The notes below the pieces were generated by a model, which saw only the letters and a list, made by a program, of their open reading frames with translations, was not told the origin of the DNA and did not search any database. The translations under genes and the position numbers were made by a program. 64,000 bases of DNA from Craspedostauros australis. Lineage: Eukaryota; Bacillariophyta; Bacillariophyceae; Mastogloiales; Achnanthaceae. This document shows, piece by piece, positions 47,923-58,071 of the stretch (positions within the stretch are counted from its first letter, which is position 1; every line of letters begins with the position of its first letter). The stretch is taken from NCBI GenBank assembly GCA_026770025.1, contig JAMXDE010000019.1, positions 744,001 to 808,000 on the forward strand, in the 5' to 3' direction.

Positions 47923-49005
47923 CTACACCCACGGATTCTTGAAACCGATATCGTCCCAACACGTCAAGCAATCGAAATCACCGTAATTCATGATGAGCTG
48001 CTCCCCCTTTTGAATATCTTTCGTCGCGTACAGTTCCAGAGCCACATCATCGCTATCGCTATCATCGCTGTCCGCTTTACTGTCGATCGACAGGAACTTG
48101 CGTTCCCGCACATTGACGGCGGCGTTGCGCCCGGCCGTGTTGAGCAACGAATTCTCATCCAAATCGCAGTTGCCGACGGAAGGATTCTTCGTGGCGTAGG
48201 CCCAGACGAGGACATCGCAGGCCAATTGCGGTGGGATGTTGAGCAGAAAATCACGATACTGATCGCCCGTCCTGAAGACGGCCGTGTAACGATCGTCGGC
48301 GACCTTGGTGCCCTTTTTGATGAATTGGCGCGCAAAGACACCGCGACCCATCTTGGGTGCGATCTCGATGGCGACGTCGACGACGAAACCGGAACCCGTG
48401 AGATCGGATGTCGTGCGGCTGTTGCGGATCGACGACGTGGCATTGGGGTGGCGCGCTATCATTTCCTCGTACTTTTGGCGCAAGAGGAGGAAGGTCTCGG
48501 GCGTCGGGATGTGGACCTTGTCGGCGTGTTTGCAGTCGAGGACTTGCCAGAAGTCGTTGTAACTGCCCTTTTGGACGGTGACCGTGAGGACGTTCTCGTC
48601 GTCCTCGTCTGAGTCGTTGGATGCATGTTTGTGGTGGTGGTGATGCTGATGCGACGCCTTCTTGTGCTTGGCCTTTCCGGGTGAGAACTTGCGCGTCGTG
48701 ACCGCGGGCGATGCGGCGGACGTGACCACCTTCTTGGGGTCCTCACGTCGTCTCAGTTTCTGTTCGTTGGCCTTCATCTTGGCTTCCGCCAATGACGAAC
48801 CACCCTGCAGCAAGGCCGGTGGCGCGACGAAGTCGGAAACGAGCTGCTGCAGACGCAGCGCCGGCAGGATGAGGGCCAACAAGGCCAGCACCGGCCATTG
48901 CCAGGGTCTGCGTCTGCTGGATCGGGCAGCTGCGCGTGGCTCTGGTGTGAACACGGGCTCGGGATCGGACCGTGAATGTCTCGCGGTCTGTCGATGTCGC
49001 ACCAT
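47923..49005 (-). CDS. signal-anchored SET-domain protein 3
   Basis: 360 residues, type II topology: an Arg-rich N-terminus, one hydrophobic helix at about 36-53 (WPVLALLALILPALRLQQ), and a basic/His-rich stem including a (H)5 run. The pre-SET module is GSYNDFWQVLDCKHA, and the SET domain spans about 195-350. Motifs are MGRGVFARQFIKKGTKVADD, DLDENSLLNTAGRNAAVNVR and TKDIQKGEQLIMNYGDFDCL. A short Asp/Ser acidic insert lies before the last motif. The catalytic part would face the ER/Golgi lumen. Of the four paralogues this has the most canonical GExLxxNY ending. Its neighbour is SET protein 4, in the same orientation, with a foldback element between them. Confidence 0.84.
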   Translation of the reverse strand: MVRHRQTARHSRSDPEPVFTPEPRAAARSSRRRPWQWPVLALLALILPALRLQQLVSDFVAPPALLQGGSSLAEAKMKANEQKLRRREDPKKVVTSAASPAVTTRKFSPGKAKHKKASHQHHHHHKHASNDSDEDDENVLTVTVQKGSYNDFWQVLDCKHADKVHIPTPETFLLLRQKYEEMIARHPNATSSIRNSRTTSDLTGSGFVVDVAIEIAPKMGRGVFARQFIKKGTKVADDRYTAVFRTGDQYRDFLLNIPPQLACDVLVWAYATKNPSVGNCDLDENSLLNTAGRNAAVNVRERKFLSIDSKADSDDSDSDDVALELYATKDIQKGEQLIMNYGDFDCLTCWDDIGFKNPWV

Positions 49006-49464
49006 GTTGTTATTGACAATGTTGATGATGTTGATGGTATGATTGTTGATGTTGATTGCTGTTGATTGCTTCTATGGTTGTGAGAATGGATGGATGGATG
49101 CGTCTCCACTCTGCTCCACTCAGCTCAGCTGTGGTTGTGGTTGTGACTGTCGACGATGAGGCCGGAGTGGACAATGCGATGGCAACGATGGAAAAGGCCG
49201 TTAACTGCTCTGTGAGTGGTGAGCGAAACCGGAAAAACGCATTGCGCACCCTTGCGTGCTCATTTGCCGTTGGACATTGTTTCTGGCGCGCTGATTGGCA
49301 ACGATGTTCGCGAAGAAGAGTGTATGGGACTCGCGGACATCTGCTTCCGACTTGTTGCACTAAGTTAGCACGTGCTGCGAACACATTCTTTCGCAGACAC
49401 CTGATTGGATCTCTTGCGAAGCATCACTGAGATTGTTCCTTCTCCACAGGCTGATCTACGGAGT
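49006..49464. other. 5' flank of SET protein 3
   Basis: No supported gene. Contains (ttgatgttgat)-type simple sequence at about 49016-49065 next to the start codon. Confidence 0.5.
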
Positions 49465-50436
49465 CTAGTGCCTCGAAGAGCCGGCTGTAGCCAAACAAAT
49501 TGGCGATGTTTGGCGATGTTTGGATCACAGAAACTGCTCTGTAGAATGTAGTACATTTTCTACGTAAGTCCCGAACAAAAAAGGCTAAAAACAGCATCAA
49601 CCAAAGTTAAACTCTCCGGACTTAGCTCGTGTGCGTGTTCCTGTACTCGTCTTTCTATTTTAGCATCGTATATAGTATATATATACAATCCTAAAGTTTG
49701 GTGTCTGTTGCTCTCCTGCTCGGTGAGCGGTGATGTGATCTGTCAAGCACCCCCATCATTCACGGACGTTTTTGGCTTCTGGTTGGCTTGTTTTCCTGTT
49801 CTGGTTGTTCCAAACAACTGATCCAACCATCGATGACGTCATGATGACGCAAGCATTGGAACCAGAATTCTCCAAACTTGCCGCCGAAATTGGGGATCCG
49901 AGTGGTCAAATATCGTTCCGACCTCCATGGGAGCACTAAACGCAAGCATATCTCCATACCATCGCACTCAAACTCAATATATACCATATGGTTGTGACCG
50001 CCTCGGAGAGAGCATTCTTAAATGATATATATTGTACAGATTGAGCCAAAGACCGCTAAGTCCGGAGACTTCAAAGATGGAGAGTCGAATTTCTCGAAAA
50101 AAGAGGCAAGATCCTACCGGACTCCTGTAGAATTCTACTTGTAGCCAAACATCGCCAAACAAAATCCGGTCCGTCCGTCGTCCGAAGGCAAAACCACACC
50201 AAGGGGGTCAACAAACAGACAAAGATCGACGAGATGGTAGTAACAACAAGATAATGCTATTGCTTGCCTGGATAGCCCTGAGTCTTAAGTTTATGTAGAT
50301 GCAAAGAGATATTCGATTGAGTGTCTATAACTTTAAGTCTGAGTTTGGGAAAAACGGGTCCAAAATCTGTAGCCAATCATCGCCAAACATCGCCAAACAT
50401 CGCCAAACATTTGGGTCCGGCTCTTTGAGGCACTAG
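49465..50436. mobile_element. foldback/MITE-like DNA element with terminal inverted repeats
   Basis: About 970 bp bounded by ctagtgcctcgaagagccgg at 49465 and its near-perfect reverse complement (ccggctctttgaggcactag) ending at 50436. Inside each end lie short tandem copies of tggcgatgtt or its complement (cgccaaacat). A second inverted pair, ctccggacttagc at about 49614 and gctaagtccggag at about 50056, shows the fold continues inward. The termini could imply a TA or CTAG target duplication. I find no clear transposase: the longest frame (49760-49987, minus) has 75 codons and no DDE signature. Hence a non-autonomous DNA element, family not assigned. It sits between two SET-protein genes. Confidence 0.72.
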
Positions 50437-50538
50437 AATAGACCGTGCCAACACATGGTACACGTACGCCCTATTGCCGTAGCAATATCAACAATAGCAA
50501 CAACAACAAGCATACAATACAGTACACGGTGTCTGCAT

Positions 50539-51608
50539 TTACATGCCTATTAACCTCCATGCATGATCGAAATCGAACTCCGCGTAATTCGTCAGTAGCT
50601 GCTCGCCTGCTTTGATATCGCGTTTGGCATACGTCGCGTGCTTCCCCAACTCTTCCATCCGGGTCTTCGTCAGCTTCCCATTCGTCGTCGCCGTCACATC
50701 CGATACCGTCGCATTCGATTGCGGCAGCTCCACAAGATTGACGTCGTCCACGCTCGAGCCGGTGTTGAGGAAGGAACCCATATCGAGATCGCAGTAGACC
50801 ACGCCGCCATGCGGACTGCTGCCTTCGGCTTTCATGCCGTAGCACCATTGCAACAAATCGCAGGCGAGATCCTGCGGCACGCTCAACAGGAACGTGCGCA
50901 TCTGCCACGCTTCGGTGAATTCGGCAGAATATTGCTCATCCCAAATCTTCGTGCCCTTTGCAATATCCTGCGCCGCGAAGACGCCTCTTCCCATGCGGGG
51001 ATGGTAGCCAAGGTAGACCGGCACGGCGAATCCGTCCTCGAGCAGGTGCATGCTGGCCCATGGTCCCACGATGCTGGTGTAGAGTCCGCGCAGGTAGACC
51101 CACATGGCGTCGTCCCATAGCGGGCGTGCCGGGGCCGACGGGTATCGCGACAAGTAACATTCGAAGTTGATCCAGAAGTCATCGACCGTGCCGAGGTCCA
51201 CGCTCATGAACTCCTTGCGCAGTACTTTCATCCATCCTTCTTTGGCGGTCTTTTCGTTGGAGGTCGTCTCGTTTGTTTGCGTGGCATTGTCGTCTTTCGG
51301 TGGTTGTGGTGAATCTGCTTCATCGGCCGTGACTGTTTTGGGCGGATCGTCGGATGTGACTGTTTTGGCAGCGTTGATTGGGCATGAAGGTATCAGCCGA
51401 ACTCCATGCGTGTGAGCAATGATTGTATTGTATTGCATTGATTCATCATCCTGCACACAATACTTCTGTCATCAATGACTGACAGCAACAGCCAGAGCCA
51501 TTGCCACACACAGAACGACGTACCTTGTCCATCGGCTGCCGCTGCCGACGTATCAATCAGCAGGCACAACGCTGCGACGACCAGCATCATCCATGACAAT
51601 TCTCTCAT
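50539..51608 (-). CDS. secreted SET-domain protein 4, probable single intron
   Basis: The SET-bearing exon reads from about 51359 to 50539: pre-SET module GTVDDFWINFECYLSR, then MGRGVFAAQDIAKGTKIWDE, DLDMGSFLNTGSSVDDVN and RDIKAGEQLLTNYAEFDFDH. Its own upstream codons do not form a good N-terminus. Starting at ATG 51608 another frame gives a clear signal peptide (MMLVVAALCLLIDTSAAAAD), which ends at a consensus 5' splice site (caag|gtacgt, intron from 51523). In-phase acceptors lie at 51360 (aaaacag) and 51333. Joining at the first gives an intron of 164 bp. The gene model is inference from splice signals and phase. The cleavable signal peptide, unlike the anchors of SET 1-3, predicts a soluble luminal or secreted protein. 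Confidence 0.75.
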
Positions 51609-52186
51609 GATTGCAGACTGGCGGTTGACTCGTAGCGTAAGTCCGAGGATGGTGCACTTCGCTCCTCGTTGCGATACTCCTTGTGACGAATGCTCTGCTC
51701 GTTGTGATGCTCCTCTCTGTGATGGGCGTTGCTGTTCCGAGTGGAGTCGAGAATCAACAGAACCGTTGGGCCATCGTGATGTCCAACTCCTTCGATTTTG
51801 TGATGTTGACGAGTCCCAAGATTCGTGAATGAAACCACGCATCTGGTTCCGATGAATCGAACATGTCTATGACGAGAAGGATAGAGCGAAGGAATTTGCA
51901 AAGAACTTCGCGAGGGAACCCAGAGCTTGTGAGTCTTCGCTGTTTGCAATGGATCAACCATGCCAACCTCCATCCGTCCACTTTAGTCTCTAGTTTACAG
52001 GTTCCCCTGTTACTGTGTGGTGGCTAAATGTTAATAAACTATATGCTGTGCTGCAAATTATGACGTTCGTACGTACCAACGTACGTGTGTGTAATGGTAA
52101 AATATCTCGCTCAGTGCGAGCAAAAACTGTGTCTCCTCAAAATGATCCAATGTCCTGTCCTGTCCTTTGCTCTTCTCCGCTCTCAT
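51609..52186. other. intergenic between SET protein 4 and the Ser-rich gene
   Basis: The 5' flank of SET protein 4 and 3' flank of the next gene. No supported gene. Confidence 0.5.
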
Positions 52187-53059
52187 CTACGAACACACCG
52201 ACCGCCGATGCGCCGCGAAGCAATCTTCGGACGACACGGTCGTGGGTGTTGCCGTGCTCTTCGTGCAAACGTCGTTGCGCGAGGGCATGCTCGGCGGCGT
52301 ATCGCGCGTGCGGCACGAGTGATCGAGGTTGCGTTCGTGCATCGTGTGCGGGCGCGTCGTCGTGCGCTGCGGCAGGAAGGGCGAGCTGTCTTTGGAGAGG
52401 CATTCGAAGCGCGTGCGCGAATGGGACGAGATGGAGACGCCGCGGCACAGCATGTGGAGGTTGTTGGCCGATGATGATGGTCGCAGTAAGATCGACGATC
52501 GTTGCAGGAAGGGCGATCGTTTGGAGATGCTGCGGGATTGGGCCGAGTCCTCGTCCTCGTTGTTGTCGTCCTCGTTATCGTTGCTGTTGTCGTCGTCATG
52601 GGTGCTGTCAATGTCCTCATCGAGGCTCTGCTGCTGGTCTATGAGCATGATCTGGTGCCTTCGTTGGCGACGCCTGGAGTAGGAGTTGCCGATGCTGTTG
52701 CGCTTGATGGTGCGCAGCGGCATGTCGATTGTGGTTGGGAAGAAGTCGCTGGGATCTTCGCACAGCAGAGACGACAGCTCTGAAGACGAGCTTGCAACGG
52801 AGGCGTCGTCGCTGAAGGATATCTCCGCGATGGACGACTGCAGCGTATCGCAGGATTCGAGGGTGATGTAGATCTCGTTCGGTGGATGGAACGCAGCCGA
52901 GATCGATGAATCTCGCTGCAATGCCGACTGCCTCGTTCGTTCCCTGCGGTACATGGCGCGGTGCAGTGCGTGATCCGTGTCGTCCAATGCTCTGCTGCGT
53001 CCCTTCGATCGCCACTGTCGGGGGTTGCGTCCCGACTGTTGCTGCTGCTGTGCCATCAT
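52187..53059 (-). CDS. Ser/Asp-rich low-complexity protein, unknown
   Basis: 290 residues from ATG 53059. I do not recognise a family. It has a short Gln run at the start, a conserved-looking hydrophobic stretch (HPPNEIYITLESCDTLQSSI), a Ser-rich acidic segment, a basic patch (YSRRRQRRHQIMLIDQQQ), an Asp/Asn/Glu run (about 150-175), then a Ser/Arg-rich region with many possible phosphorylation sites. No signal peptide or membrane segment. Coding support is the long open frame and a defined N-terminal half; the opposite strand is also partly open. Divergently arranged with the Ser-rich gene at 55596 across 2.5 kb. Confidence 0.5.
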   Translation of the reverse strand: MMAQQQQQSGRNPRQWRSKGRSRALDDTDHALHRAMYRRERTRQSALQRDSSISAAFHPPNEIYITLESCDTLQSSIAEISFSDDASVASSSSELSSLLCEDPSDFFPTTIDMPLRTIKRNSIGNSYSRRRQRRHQIMLIDQQQSLDEDIDSTHDDDNSNDNEDDNNEDEDSAQSRSISKRSPFLQRSSILLRPSSSANNLHMLCRGVSISSHSRTRFECLSKDSSPFLPQRTTTRPHTMHERNLDHSCRTRDTPPSMPSRNDVCTKSTATPTTVSSEDCFAAHRRSVCS

Positions 53060-55595
53060 CTTTGATGCGATGGCTGGTTGCTTCGAACGTTTACTGGTTG
53101 GGATTATGCGCCAAGTGTCGACGAAGATAATGATGTTGGTGGTGATGAAGCTGACACCGATGATGGTATGAATGGTCAGATGCGTCGTTGGTACTCGATG
53201 CGGACCTTAGTCCATCAAGGGATCTCTGCGTGTCTGCCTCGATCTTTTGCGCACTTCATCCAACCGCTATGTGATGAAATGATGTGAACAAGGTGACGAA
53301 CTGCGATGCGTGTCGCGCACACGTTGCGTACAGATGTGCCGTCATTTGAACTGCCCATGAATCTTGCGAACTCCGCGTGTTGCGGTGCTGGCTTTCGTTT
53401 GGGATGTTGGTCTTATCCGCACGTTCTTGTGACACAGTAGCTTTATCACGTGTTGTTCATTCTATCCTCGCATTTTGTACTTTTGGGTGTTTAATTGTGG
53501 GGATCAGGCGCACCTTGCCCTTATGTGATTCGAATCTGCGTTTAATGGACACGAAACAAGTCCGACCCAACGCTGTTGACTTGATTGTGCGCACATCGGT
53601 TAAGCCATCGTCACACAATCCGAACTTTCCATATGTGTGCGTTCGTTCTGGTCCATGCACCAACACATAGCAAAGAAGCGATATATATGCTGGTCACCCT
53701 TCTTGCGTTCCTAATCGTGTTAATATATATACGGATTCTCCGCACGCTGTGACGATCAAAACGGATAGGGCCTTCCGATTGGGCCTTCTACTCGTGCATG
53801 TATTTCTACTTTCTTAGCGACACATATCGCTTCCAAAACGACCAAGGAACTTTGTTTGGCGCCGATTCTGACAACGCGGAACATTGATCGCAACAACCCT
53901 CCGATCCATCCTAACTCAAACGTCGAAACTCCCAACAAACGAACTCTCTTTTGCAGCGGAGTGTTGCCATCGTCAACGTTAGCGTTGTCGTGCTCTTCAT
54001 CAAATGGCGGATTGGAGCAGAAGCACGGTAGCAATAATCTCGAAATCTCTCCAATCGTCACTCCAAAGTCAGTCTCAATCTCTTGCGCGGTGCTGCAAAG
54101 ATCGCATCCATTGTCGACTGTACGTACCATACGTTCTGGTGCCAACCCTGGCGGTCTCTGCAGATTGGGTTGCGATAGACAAAATAACAAGATACAGTGT
54201 ACGATCATACACATACGCCTGGAAGACAGGGCCTTTCCGTGTCTTCTCTGCAGAGCTCATTCAGTGTAGGTACATGTACGATTTCAAGATCAACGCTGCG
54301 TTTGGATTTACGCCATCACGATCGCAAACTGCGCACGATCGCACGGCACTTCTGTTCAGAAAGGTGGGCGTACGAGATGTGAAACAGCTCTGTTGACTTC
54401 GACTTTGATACGTTCGCAGCGGAGCGAAGCGTGGTACCAGGATGGGTGGCTCATGGAGTCGAATGCACGAATACTCGCGAGGAGCGATATTCCTGCACCT
54501 CGCAGACATGCGGTGTCGGTTGACTTGCTGCATCGGTACCACTGAAGAAACTGTGATGATTTCAACAAGCATCTTTGCTGGTTGTTGCCGTTCCACCTCG
54601 ACGTTACTGTGTTAAATACAGAACGCAGGACACAGCGGAGCACTTCGAACTGAGGGGGTGATGGGACGTTCTTCTCTTTCACGAGTTTATCCGATTGTGC
54701 CCGCCATGGCCGCTTTCTTTTGGATTGACACGTGAGGGCTGTTGGCATCCAGTCGCAAATTGTGAGAACGCAGCTGTTGGAAATCAGTGAACAGACAAAC
54801 GTTCCGTTTTCCCACGTTGTGATCGTGGAGTTGGGAGCGGGGTTAGGAGAAGGGCGAAATATGCGTTGACATTAAGTACAAATGAACGATAAAGCATCAC
54901 ACGGTGTTTCTGTTATGCCGATGCGGGCCACAGCAGCCCACGGCAAAGCGATCACAATTTCGCCACGTTCCTCCCGATTTTTCGAAATAACGAAACGCTG
55001 TTGGAAGCGATTGTGACATCGGTTTCGCGAGGCAGTGGAAACGCTTGTGCATTCATCACACTTCACGCGGGGTGGTCTTGGTTTTACGCCTGTCCACGTT
55101 GATAAGTTCGGGTACAGTGTGGATCAATAATACCCCACCGTTGACAGCACCGCACTGTTCGTATGGACGCGCATGGATGGCCACACCAACAATAAAACAA
55201 GAATGTGTCACAAAGAGCACCGATGCGTCACGCGGAGTGGCGCAAAACCCAAACATCTCCGACTAACTCTGCCGACCAATACCAGTTTTTGTGGCCGGTG
55301 AACAACACGTCAATCATCGCGATACGACTTCACTTGGTCACAAAGTCGATCGTTGCCTTCAGAGACACGCAAACATACAAACACACACAAACAGATTATG
55401 CTGCCTGCCGTTACGAATAGTAGTTGACGAACGCCCACAATCCAAAACACCAGTCTCAACCGACACAGCGCAACTCACAATCGAAGATCACCTGCCAGCC
55501 TTCTTTCAATCATCATCATCACTGCTCCCACATTTTCGATCGGACTCACATCATCATTCGCCTCACAAAGAAGCACTACCCCATCCACGACGACA
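53060..55595. other. 2.5-kb intergenic region
   Basis: No gene I can support. An AT-rich tatatatata tract lies at about 53719-53730 and near 53678. Minus-strand frames at 53756-54214 and 54261-54748 have no motifs. Probably holds the divergent promoters of the two Ser-rich genes. Confidence 0.5.
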
Positions 55596-56642
55596 ATGAC
55601 ATCTGTGTGCTTGCAAAGCTACTTCGCCCTCCTGAAGCAGGAGTTCGGGGCCAACGCTGCCGCTGCTGCTTCCAACAACAACAGCAACAACAACAGCAAC
55701 AGCAGCAGCAGCAGCAACAACACTGATAAAGGCATTGACTGCACCAGCGTCCACACGGCCTCCACAACGACAACATCAACGTCCACCTGGACCATCGTGA
55801 TGGACAACCCCCGACTGCCATCGGAAGACGCCTACTCCTTCCGCGACCGCTTCGGCCCCAGACGATCCCAAACGGCCGTCCTCGATCGCTGGTCGTCGCA
55901 TTCCTCCAGCACGTTCAACATGGACACGAGCACGCACTCGGCACCCACCATCCCCTCCACCTTCCTGCACGGCTCCACGCACTCGCGCGGCGACGAATCC
56001 GTGCGTTCCGATCCCAACCACTACTACATCCCGCAACCGCGCACGGCATGCCGCCGATGGGCACCCAACGACAGCAACCACAGCACACGATCGTCCCTGT
56101 TCTCGCGCACGCGATCGATCCGGTTGGAGGATGATCGATGCACGAGCGTGCAGGAGGAAGAAACGCGCACGACGCCGCTGTCGCCCAAGAGCGTCTCGTC
56201 AGATAGCTGCAGCGCGGATACGTTCCCACCCACCCCACCCATGATGGATAAGACGAAGCTGCGGTCGCTGCGCGAGAAGCTGAAGCCGCTGTCGGATGAG
56301 GGCGTGCCATTGACGCCATCAACGCAGCAGCGATTTGATAAGTTCCACAACATCACATCGCCGCGATTGAAGCGCGCGGCCAAGGTGGACGTCGTGTCGC
56401 CGGCCAACCTGTCATCGTGCTACAACAATACCAACAATGCGTCGACCAACTGTTTGCAACCGCTGCGAACGTTGTCGGCATCTTCATCATCCACAGCTTC
56501 GTCGGCATCAGTGCGCAAAAGCAAGTATGCTGCATCGGATGATAACAACAGCAACAGCAGCCACAGGTCGAGAGGCAAGATCATTGCATTGGCGTCGCTC
56601 AGTACAACTGCCATTCAGTTATCGTCCTTGAACCGGATATAG
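55596..56642 (+). CDS. Ser/Asn/Thr-rich low-complexity protein, unknown
   Basis: 348 residues from ATG 55596 (MTSVCLQSYFALLKQEFGAN). No family recognised. An Asn/Ser run at about 27-43 is encoded by caa/cag-type trinucleotide repeats at 55670-55725. The middle has Ser/Thr-Pro sites (TPLSPKSVSSDSCSADTFPP) and a short basic helical part (MDKTKLRSLREKLKPLSDEG), followed by LTPSTQQRFDKFHNITSPRL. The C-terminus is Ser-rich with SSTASSASVRKSKY. Likely a disordered, phosphorylated cytosolic or nuclear protein (inference from composition only). No signal peptide or membrane segment. Confidence 0.5.
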   Translation: MTSVCLQSYFALLKQEFGANAAAAASNNNSNNNSNSSSSSNNTDKGIDCTSVHTASTTTTSTSTWTIVMDNPRLPSEDAYSFRDRFGPRRSQTAVLDRWSSHSSSTFNMDTSTHSAPTIPSTFLHGSTHSRGDESVRSDPNHYYIPQPRTACRRWAPNDSNHSTRSSLFSRTRSIRLEDDRCTSVQEEETRTTPLSPKSVSSDSCSADTFPPTPPMMDKTKLRSLREKLKPLSDEGVPLTPSTQQRFDKFHNITSPRLKRAAKVDVVSPANLSSCYNNTNNASTNCLQPLRTLSASSSSTASSASVRKSKYAASDDNNSNSSHRSRGKIIALASLSTTAIQLSSLNRI

Positions 56643-56866
56643 ATTTGGCACGATGCGGCAAGGGAAGTTTTCACAACCTCATCCTCACACCGACTATGCT
56701 ATTCAAACGATGTGCAATATCATGGGAGGTGCATAGACGCCAATACACAATTATACATAACAATTCATAACGATTCAAGCACATTCACACGCACACGCAA
56801 CCAAATATGGCTCCAATCCCATAGAGTAGACGCAATCTAGATGGAGAGACTTGGAACAATGCCGGC

Positions 56867-57823
56867 TTGTTGACTTGGTTCCTCATTCATCAATCGCCCA
56901 ACCGCAGAGACAGCAACGACATCGTTGATGCATCAAAAGAGGATGATTGGTGTCATCTACATTGCGTGCATGTTGGTGGCAACGGACTCACTGTCATCAC
57001 CATCCCCGTCATCCTCACTCCAACGCAGAAGCGAAGCAGTAGCAGAAGAAGCAATGGGAGTGGGAGTGGGAACCACCAACCAATATGGAAGATTGCCGTG
57101 ATCGACGGTGGCATCGCCGGTCTCTTCTTGGCGCATGCTTTCGAGAACAACAGCAATACCGACACCAACGACCACAACGTCGCTTGGAAGGCATCATCCG
57201 AGGCCGAGCGTATCCAGCAACAGATACGACAGCAGATCGATGGTGCCAAGATCCCCATGCACACCATCAGGCCCATCAGCGATCGACTCATCGACAATGC
57301 CAATCGTTTCTTCGAGTTGGGGATCTACTTCCACAATCCCTTTGCGTGACGGACCAAGGTGGTGGTGGTCACCAACGGCTACCGCAACCGCAACCGCAAT
57401 GGAAGCACCGGCGCAGACAAGGTCGCCGTCCTGACTGCCTGTGGTGATGCGGGGCATGCCATTCCACAGTTCCTGGGACAGAGCACCAATCAGGCCATCC
57501 AAGACATCTGCTGTCTGGCCAACGCCATTCAGCGGTACACCATGCAGTATGATGAACAAGCCAATGACCGGAACAGCTTCAAAGGCATCCTGCAGATAGA
57601 ATACAAAGACAAGCGATGGTCCACCATCACGTCCACCATGACCATCACGGCCATCACGGCCAAGGCTGGTCTTCTGGCATACCTGGAGGCCTCGTCAGGA
57701 CAGTTGGCCAAGTTCCGGGATGTGTCTTCGTCATCATGGACAAGATGGGCGTCGCGAAGAAGATCTTTCTGGATGCTGCCGTTCCGAGGGTATGAGAATG
57801 TATGGAACGGTGTGAAATCGTGA
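56867..57823 (+). pseudogene. FAD monooxygenase-like gene, decayed (array copy 1)
   Basis: Recognised by a flavin-binding start (KIAVIDGGIAGLFLAHAFEN) and the second FAD motif of aromatic-ring/epoxidase-type monooxygenases (LTACGDAGHAIPQFLGQSTN...), which in intact relatives reads GDAAHxxxPxxGQGxN. The distance between the two motifs is far shorter than in the family, so the middle, including most of the substrate domain, seems deleted. A stop (TGA at 57347-57349) replaces the CGA kept in copy 2, and near 57730 the frame slips relative to copy 2. The start codon ATG at 56928 is out of frame with the flavin motif here but in frame in copy 2. Not expected to be functional. Confidence 0.75.
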
Positions 57824-58071
57824 TGTGATGCAGATAGGTTCTGTGGACGGCTTTCGCTTGGTGTTGATGGACCAGCCATACTCGTACGATCTAGACATTC
57901 CATACTTCTCACCAACCACAACTCTCAATCGCAATCACAATCATAATCACAAGCGAACACCTCCCAATCAATCAATCAATCAATCAGCCAACCATCTTCC
58001 TTTTTCCATCTCACTCGTACCACAACACACTCACATGCACGAGAGTATCAATACTGTTTTCATGTGTTATC

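Noticed and set aside
53756-54748. Minus-strand frames in the 2.5-kb intergenic region
   Set aside because: Short, overlapping, without motifs or conserved start context.
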